A DNA stretch of 64,000 nt, taken from assembly GCA_013368315.1 (NCBI GenBank), contig JAACJM010000118.1:62001-126000 (forward strand). The letters are read 5' to 3'. Numbering within the stretch: the stretch's first letter is position 1; every line of letters begins with the position of its first letter. The DNA comes from Tetrapyrgos nigripes. Lineage: Eukaryota > Basidiomycota > Agaricomycetes > Agaricales > Campanellaceae. The position numbers and the translations under genes are program-made. This document shows positions 57,106-64,000 of the stretch, piece by piece. The notes beneath the pieces are model-generated. The model did not search any database and was not told the DNA's origin. It saw only the letters and a program-made list of their open reading frames with translations.

Positions 57106-57392
57106 GATGCATGTTGGGCTACGTCGAGCAATGTCAGTGCCTGTCCTTCTGATCATCACGCAAGGAAAGAACCCACCATAGTAGGGCTACCAGAAATGGA
57201 GCTCCATATCCATCCCATTGAACATCTCGTAGCAATTCCAAAGCTTCCTTGAGCGATACGATGCAGTGATCTTTCTCCTCGATGCTGATAAGGACAACCA
57301 TTCCAACTTTGCTGTCGAGGAAGAGGAACACTCCAACTTCTGCTCAGAGCTCAGTACCGGTACCGGCGCTCCTGACTGAATGAAGGAGATGT

Positions 57393-57589
57393 GGACCACC
57401 ACTGCGTGTGGCAATGACGAGGCCCAAAGGAGTAACGAGCGCTAAACGAGCGTACCGGCTTCTATCAAATTCCCCAAATTCCGAGCCGGAAATTAGTAAG
57501 AAAATCTCGAGAAAAGCGTATATCCAAATTGCATAGTCACACGCGGAAGCCTCAGATTATAAGAACGAGTCCCTAAAGGGCCTCGTAAC
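57393..57589. mobile_element. Short non-autonomous element, TTACGAGGCCC family (197 bp)
   Basis: One end reads GGACCACCACTGCGTGTGGC followed by AATGACGAGGCCCAAAGG (57393-57430). The other end reads GAGTCCCTAAAGGGCCTCGTAAC (57567-57589). The interior block CCGAGCCGGAAATTAGTAAG is shared with 19518 and, inverted, with 61575. No coding capacity. 57600-58260 beyond it holds no gene. Confidence 0.7.
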
Positions 57590-58260
57590 CATGGACAGCA
57601 TACTTTGATCATATAGTTCCGTATTACAAGCTTCACCCGTCTACGCCGGGGCACTAGTACCAGATCGAATTCACCTAGCGAATCCACCATCGCCATCACC
57701 CTCCCAAAAAAGTTGCACGCAGATAAAACAACTGATCCGATTCTCAACGTTAAATCCATTAATCAGGCAACAACTCCAAATTCCATAAAATGTCCACGCC
57801 TGCTTGGGTACGACTACGGAAGTATTGTTGGCGCTGGCCTGGATGAGTTAATGTCTGATATGATTGCATCCTACTCGTGTTACTTTTTATGCACTTTCAT
57901 CGATTCTGTACGCAGCAACGGTTACTTATCAGCTCGGGGTAATCCAGAGTAAAAGGTTCCAGCAGTTTGATTTGACTGATTGTTGATCAAAGAGAAGGAA
58001 GTACTGTTTGAATGACGACGATATTACTTGCAATATGCCGTGGGTGAAGTGATATCTTTGCTACTTCGACCCAGTGAGTCATACGAGAATCGAACGAACT
58101 AGGAAACCTACAGAATCAAAGATATCTTTTATCTGTAATAAATAGTGAAAGGTACAGAGAATTTCGGCATATTCAAGGCCCGAGGGCTACATACATAGAA
58201 GGAATCGAACCAGCCTATCATCATGATCAAGAACAAGAACCTGAGCGACTCAGACGTCGT

Positions 58261-60208
58261 TAATTCAACCAAACTTCAGGCGAAAAGTAGCTCGTCAACT
58301 CCCAATCATGTTTCTTCATTGCGAATGTCAAGTAAGTTTGAATAGCTTTGCCCGGGGTATCAAGAGGCCTATGAGAACTGTAGGTTTTGTTTGAGAGGCG
58401 AACGTTCCAGTAACCAAGTTGAATTACTTACTAGGCTTTGGATACCTCTCGGACGAACCAACCTTCGGGGAGGTGTTCAGCCAGACCAATACGACGGTAG
58501 AATCGTTCGAGCGCTTCGCAAACACTCAAATCGTTTGTAGAGTATACACTACAGTAACCTCAGTTCAGTATGGCCTACAAGAACTCTAAAAACAGTAGAA
58601 CTCACCGGATCGGTAGGTAGACTTTGGGGAAGACCAAGTTCTGTCCGGGCACAAACTCGTAATAGTACAAAAGTCCACCGAGAGGATGAATATTCCTCTC
58701 AGCTTTCACAACATCTTCAGATCTCTTCAAGGGCTGTGAATGGTTCTCAACAGCATTCGGGAACATGGTATCCCAGAGGGTCTCCAAAACCTTGAGGGCC
58801 TTTTCCATTTCAGGCCCTTTGAGACGACCACCAAGAGTAAAACCACTCTTGGCATCATCCCAAGAAGTACCCTTCATAGTATGACAGTAGATCTACAGAA
58901 ACAAGTCAATGATAGTCACCCCACAGAAGAGAAACATTGAGATTCTTACTTTCAAACGATTCTTCAAAGGACTGAGACAGTCGGTAGCTACTATTTCGAA
59001 TACGGGGCGAAGCTCCTTGTCAACGCTGTTCATGTATTCCATCAAGAGATCGAACGGCTGGACGAGTGACGGATCAAGGTCTTGGGCCAATTTACGGAAG
59101 GGTGAAAGGTCGAAATCCCCCATGAACACAGGGCTCTGCGTGTTCAGTGGAGGAGAGGCCGGATCCCAAGGAGGAGCTCGGAAGGCAACATAGTACGCCT
59201 TCAAGACTATGGTACCCAATGAATTAAAGTCCATTCCTGAAAAGGCACTGAGTACAACGCTCGAAATATAAATCAGATCGCTTACCAAGCATGAAACGAC
59301 TTCCAGGAAGAACTTCTTCCCCGAGTTCCGCACTTTGAGAATCCTCGTCCTCAGGAAACATGAATTTTTCAATCTTTCGTCGCCAAAGCATTCCGTCGTC
59401 TTCAATCTTGACCATTCCGCCAAAGTTTCCGAGTGTGGAAACGTAATAATCAAGCATTCTTGCACCCTTATGAAATTGGCCCGTTTTTGGGTCTCTAGAG
59501 GTTCATATCCCAGATCAGAAAGAAGACGGAAGGCAAATAACGATGCAATCTTACCGAGGTTCAATCGCAAAGCGAACGTTGCGATTGGGTTTATCGCCAG
59601 ATGTAGCTTCCTTCAGATTAGAGCTTGGAATGATCCAGCTGGTCTCGATGGGACTGCCGTCGATAGTCATAATAGAAGGAGGCAAGGTGAAAGCATCTGG
59701 GCCCAAGAAGGGGACAACTCGTGCATATACGAAGAGAACATATGCGCATTGTATGGGAAGAGGATAATTCTGGAAAGACACGTAAGAAGATGAAACACCT
59801 CTACAAGAGCGTACTTGCCGATGTATCAAGCATCTGCGCAAAAGGTAAGACTACCTTTCGCCAATAGAAGTAGGTCTGTCCGGACTGGTCGCCTATGAGT
59901 ATCTGATAAAAGATATGAGGTTTGCAGATAGTGAAAATGTCATGAACGGGCTTACATCGGCCAGAGTATCGAATAGCTTTAAACCAGTCTTCTCCTTGCT
60001 AGGCGATGGCTTGATATCAGGAAGACTGCCTCCGTACAGGGCATGGGCGAGCGCTTTGACATTGTCCTCCAACGAGGCGTCTGATTTCCAGACAGACTTC
60101 AGGAGAGCTGCAAATCCCAAGGTAAATGCATGTTCAAATTCCGAATGAGTACAATGAGCACTGTTACTTACATTTGATTGGGGCTTCACTAGGTGCTGGA
60201 GGTGTCAT
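58261..60208 (-). CDS. DMATS-type aromatic (indole) prenyltransferase
   Basis: Multi-exon minus-strand gene. Exon 1 (60172-60208) is MTPPAPSEAPIK; exon 2 (59956-60107) continues SLLKSVWKSDASLEDNVKAL; next come ILIGDQSGQTYFYWRK and MLDTSAR. The core includes GPDAFTLPPSIMTIDGSPIE, NRNVRFAIEP, LKAYYVAFRAPPWD, then DAKSGFTLGGRLKGPE and HPLGGLLYYYEFVPGQ plus FPKVYLPIR, which are DMATS-family landmarks. The last exon after the intron near 58431 gives SHRPLDTPGKAIQTYLTFAM ... YFSPEVWLN and stop at 58261. Such soluble enzymes move a dimethylallyl or longer prenyl group onto tryptophan or related aromatics without the DDxxD motif. No frameshift noticed. It lies 1.7 kb from the isocyanide synthase gene on the same strand, suggesting a shared pathway. 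Confidence 0.88.
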
Positions 60209-60747
60209 AGCAAAGGAGAATAATTTCGTATGTGTGTTTCCGGATACTTGGCTTTTATTTTGGTCCGCCCTATGGAGTTCAAGTTTCAACAAAGAGAGAG
60301 CGGCAGCTAAAGAGTATAGGTACACCTGTAACTCGAACCGAGAGAGAACTTACCCTGATACAGGTACAGGTATGATATTGGTATGATATGTACCCGGGGT
60401 GGTAGTACGGTTGGGTACAGTGTGGAAAGCGTCCAACGGCAACCATCATCCTATGTCTGTAGATCGTACCATATTCAGCAGCTACTAAAACAATGAAAAG
60501 CGGGAGGTAAACAGGATAGGTGCTATATCCTACCTGGAATCAAGAACGGCAGCGAGAAGTATGAGCCTTCTAGTATGGGAAATCCCTCGCGTTTGTAACA
60601 CCATATCATTGATACTGTGACTACGCAATGCCCCGCCGGATCCTGAAGGGGCCACTTGGCGTCTATCTATCCATCTATCTAGAACTCAGAAGATCGAAAA
60701 TCTGGGGTACAGCGGCAACTATTCTATGTAGATCAGAAGATAGATAG

Positions 60748-60976
60748 ATTACGAGGCCCTTCAGGTATCGTTCTTATAATCTGAGGCTTTTGCGTGTGGC
60801 TAATGCAATTTGGATATACGGCATTTGCCTTCACGCCATGTGCCTTGCCTCCTTGACAGCCGCTCTTGTCCTCAATCAACCATCTTGCAACCATCATCAT
60901 CCTCGTGCCGATGAAGCTAAACAAAAATGTGCCAATCAAATAACGGCCTCGTTATTGCCACGCGAAGCGGTGGCCC
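60748..60976. mobile_element. Short non-autonomous element, TTACGAGGCCC family (229 bp)
   Basis: Starts ATTACGAGGCCCTTCAGG (60748-60765) and TTCTTATAATCTGAGGC, and ends CGGCCTCGTTATTGCCACGC then GAAGCGGTGGCCC (60944-60976). A separate inverted word CCTGAAGGGGCC at 60642-60653 and a CTATCTATC/GATAGATAG hairpin lie beside it. Confidence 0.65.
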
Positions 60977-61139
60977 AAAAAGCCTTCATAGATAGATATA
61001 CACAGCATGGTCTACGAACATGCCGGGTGTAGACGTTGTATAGTCCAGTAACAATGCTGATCGCAAAACGGTCCACCAATGTACTCGATTCATTGATGAT
61101 GGGTTGAAGGACTATCCTATGATAAAGTGGTCAAAATCA

Positions 61140-61260
61140 ATCGAACAGAATCAATCAAAATCAAGCAGAATTCACACTTTTCATCTCTCCCGAATTCACG
61201 CGTTCTCTCCTGAACTCACGCCTTTTGATATCTCCCGAACTCACTGAATCGAATAGAATT
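61140..61260 (+). repeat. Short degenerate tandem repeat (CTCCCGAAYTCACG)
   Basis: CTCCCGAATTCACGC, CTCCTGAACTCACGC and CTCCCGAACTCAC follow each other at 25-35 bp spacing, next to AATCAAAATCAA repeats. It lies in the intergenic region between the DMATS start and the isocyanide synthase end. The rest of 60209-61934 has no gene. Confidence 0.5.
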
Positions 61261-61482
61261 TCACAGTCCAACTGATTGACACCGGATGCAAACCCCTGTA
61301 AATCCTCTGCCATACAATGGATTTATTGGGGATTTATTTTGTGCCATTCAATAGACGGATGGTAATTCCTCATTGATTCCTCAGTAAGGCAAAGAATTGA
61401 CATAAACCAGATCGACTCTGTTTCGCAGCATGAATTGAAATCTTAGCTTTTTGTAGTGTTGGATTAATTGAAGACCTTGCTA

Positions 61483-61665
61483 GTTACGAGGCCCTTTAGG
61501 GACTCGTTCTTATAATCTGAGGCTTCTGCGTATGGCTATGCAATTTAGATTTTCTCCAGATTTTCTTACTAATTTCCGGCTCGGAATCTAATAGAAGTCG
61601 GTACCGAACATCCCTTTGGGCCTCGTCATTGCCACACACAGTGGTGGCCCACATCTCCTTCATTC
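61483..61665. mobile_element. Short non-autonomous element, TTACGAGGCCC family (inverted)
   Basis: Begins GTTACGAGGCCCTTTAGGGA and CTCGTTCTTATAATCTGAGG (61483-61522). It ends CCTTTGGGCCTCGTCATTGC then CACACACAGTGGTGGCCC (about 61613-61650). It is the near-complete reverse complement of the 57393-57589 element. Confidence 0.7.
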
Positions 61666-61934
61666 CTAGTGATCACGCCGAGAGGCTCCTTATATATTTT
61701 TTATCATTTCCATTGAAGGACACTATGTCCGTGCGCAGTCGGCACCTGTAACTGCGAATTGTCATAGGGGCCTTTACGGAGTCTCAGCAAATGCGACCAT
61801 CATGTCTTTAAATAAGAAAGACAGAATCCGTCCGAGGCAAATAAATACACGTTCCAGCATATGAAGAACTAACCAGAGTTCACGAAAACCAATAAAAAAC
61901 TTCAATAGACCTGAACAAAATGTTCAAGATCGAG

Positions 61935-64000
61935 TTAGTTAACGTGAATGCGCCACAACTCCCTGGGACCGGGCACGAAAGCAGTCCTTGAGTGCAGCAG
62001 CTGAAGCAATTTTTTAAATACCAGATCAAGATCAAAAGATGAGTTGGTAAGATACTTACTTCGACGTTATCCGCAATGAGGAAATCTCCCGTCGCCCAAG
62101 TATGAGCAAAGCAAAACCTGCGGTCATACAACAAGTTGGAGAGCAAATCAACAATCCTTGCTTCTTCTTCCTGTGTAGCATCACTGATCCCGACGTTAGT
62201 CGCTTTGAACTTCGTCACCCATTGCGGCCTGTTGATCGGCGATCAGACACCGCTCGCTGTCATATCAGCAAAAAGAACGTACCAAGGATCGTTCCATCGC
62301 AATACTTCATGACCAGTAAGCTCATTTTGCATGACCAAGGGGAGTTTGAGATGATCTCCTCCAAACACCGCGTTCTTGGGCGTGAACACCGTGAAGTCCT
62401 TGGACGAAAGTAGCTCTTTCTGCAAATGAGTCACTCCGTATCGCAGGATTTCAGCTGTATTCGTCAAAAGAGTTTGGCCACCTTCTTGGTTCCCTGGTGC
62501 CTGAATGCATTGAAAGACCTGGAACTGAGGAGAATCACTCGTCATTCGTCCATGTTCGTCGGTCTTAGTCTTGAAAAGACCTGCGAGAATTGGACGGAAT
62601 GAGTGAGCATAGAAAAAAAATACAAAGATGAGCACGTACCGTCGTAATGCATAGGCATCGCTTCGCATGTAAGTGTGCTATTTACGTCCCAGTTGGAGTT
62701 CTCTTTCAGCTCGAAAATAGCCCCATAAGCTGGCCAGCGCCTAAATCGACAGTCAGAACGACTTTGAAATGAGACCTAGAGTATAAAAGCCCATACAGGA
62801 TTGGTCCTAGCTCTTCGGATTTCTTGATCATATCGTCACGATCAACCTGGGAGAATCCACGGAGGAGTACACAGGAGTGTACACCCAAGAGCGTACGCAG
62901 TTTGTTCATGGGTAGATCATTCAAGGACAGGCTGTCGGATGGTGAACAAGAGATGGTCAATCCGAATGGGAAGTTTCGAGTGAATGAAATCTGCGCGTCC
63001 AGTTGTGATCCAAATGAGTACACTGTGGACTTCTCGCGAATGTAATAAGGTCGGCCGTGTTTCAAAACAACCTCGTAATTCTTCTTGTCGAACGATTGGA
63101 GGGGACCGATTTGGAGGCGTCCGTCAGCAGCCTCGTATATGACGTTGTGCCACTGTCAAAGCATTTAATATATGCCTAAAAGATCAAGTACGAAAAAGGT
63201 ACTTACTGGTGTAGCGGACATTTTTGTACCCGGGAAGAGATTCAAAGCGAATTTCGGACCTTCGTTGGGATGCTCATGACAGCTTAAGCGGACACAAGAA
63301 GGGAATTTCGCTCGGACAAGATCGGAGAATTTCTTAACGGAAAGATCAGCTCTAAGTGTCGTGAGTTCATGCCAGAAGAACTCACAGTTCCGTGGACAAT
63401 CATCTTCTTGGCAAGCTGCCGACGGATTTTGTCCTTTTGCTTTCCGGAGAGCGGGTTCTCATTGGGATCCATCATCACGCTCGTTCCGTCTAGATCGAAT
63501 TCCAAGAACTTGAGGTATCCTCGGTAGGTTCTTAGTACCCCGGAATCATTTCTGATGCTGTCCTCGATATTGTAGCACGAAATATCGTGGGCAAGGAATT
63601 GAGAGCGGATTATGGGGGCGTAGCGAACGTACTCTTCCAGGGTCATCTCGTTCGAATCGACAGAGAGGACATCACCCTCAATCAAATCCGCAAGCCTCAC
63701 AAACGTGATGTGGTTCAGGTTGCTTTCTACGCACATTTTACGTAGCTCGGCATTGTAGAGGTAGACGCTGGCGTCATCCTGTTCAAGAAGTTCTAGCCTT
63801 AGACATCAGAAAATTGGATTTTCAAGAGTAAAAGTGATAGGAAAAGCCTCACCACCGTACACAATCCCGTCGCTTACTATGCGAACGACAGCACCGGGCG
63901 CATAATCGTCCTCGACGGCGGCAGCAAGGGCTTCGAGCCTATGGAGAAGGAGCTCTTCTCCCAGATCAGGAAGACGGCCAAGGACTTTTCGCGCACTAGG
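61935..64000 (-). CDS. Isocyanide synthase - TauD/TfdA dioxygenase fusion (5' end outside the window)
   Basis: Multi-exon minus-strand gene running off the window. Its N-terminal part is a DIT1/PvcA isocyanide synthase: RKVLGRLPDLGEELLLHRLE, PGAVVRIVSDGIVYG, DASVYLYNAELRKM, RTYRGYLKFLEFDL, SCHEHPNEGPKFALNLFPGT and SATP spliced to WHNVIYEAADGRLQIGP. A linker (VLKHGRPYYIREKS) leads to a TauD-type Fe(II)/2-oxoglutarate dioxygenase: LRTLLGVHSCVLLRGFSQ, MPMHYDG (HxD iron ligands), TLLTNTAEIL, and LLHSRTAF with the third His, then PGPRELWRIHVN and stop at 61935. In known pairs (PvcA/PvcB, IsnA/IsnB, AmbI1-3) the synthase turns the amino group of Tyr or Trp into an isonitrile and the dioxygenase oxidatively decarboxylates it. 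The fungal fusion order matches characterised ICS-TauD proteins. The substrate cannot be read from sequence. Confidence 0.9.

Noticed and set aside
56374..57160. Minus-strand frames repeating FGHLHFIEIITRLVEGYILG
   Set aside because: They are a by-product of the 142-bp tandem repeat. Frame changes between units and there is no start or splice evidence.

Overview
The window looks like nuclear DNA of a mushroom-forming basidiomycete (Agaricomycetes). The evidence is intron-rich genes with 50-70 nt GT-AG introns, a NACHT-WD40 NLR gene with near-identical WD repeats, a Ty3/Gypsy chromovirus, Copia remnants, and a fragment of the C-terminal region typical of Agaricomycete caspase-domain proteins. 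Gene density is low and much of the window is repeats or transposon debris.

Layout: 1-15.2 kb is a transposon nest. Small inverted-repeat elements come first. A segmental copy of a Copia tail plus amidase 3' exon (2083-2726) follows. Then a decayed gene with a DUF6570-like zinc-ribbon region is split by a complete 11.2 kb Gypsy chromovirus (LTRs 3557-4073 and 14256-14772, 5-bp target duplication TCAAC). The Gypsy pol is itself interrupted by a 3.4 kb non-coding insertion (8338-11716). 15.8-18.3 kb holds an FAD-linked oxidase gene on the minus strand. 18.4-32.7 kb is mostly non-coding: short elements ending in TTACGAGGCCC, a pyrimidine tract, a caspase-protein C-terminal fragment, a 2-2.6 kb tandem duplication with conserved splice-like sites, a small secreted protein, and CCATAC-rich arrays.

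32.88-37.96 kb carries an intact 8-exon NLR gene (conceptual 1514 aa; NACHT plus 14 near-identical WD40 repeats), preceded by a duplicated CCAAT/CACGTG promoter module. 38.5-47.1 kb is decayed retrotransposon sequence, minisatellite and a tRNA-like gene.

47.2-64 kb is a run of minus-strand genes. In map order these are a secreted amidase, a hypothetical gene, a PDR-type ABC transporter (apparently frameshifted), a DMATS-type aromatic prenyltransferase, and an isocyanide synthase-TauD dioxygenase fusion that runs off the window end. The last two, next to a transporter gene, look like part of a biosynthetic gene cluster for a prenylated, probably aromatic-amino-acid-derived isonitrile. This is the most interesting content of the window. 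The product is an inference.

Eight in-frame stops in the retroelement coding regions are all TGA and fit CGA-to-TGA (CpG to TpG) changes, pointing to methylation-type or RIP-like decay of repeats. The NLR gene remains open. All exon models are read by eye from splice signals and phase.
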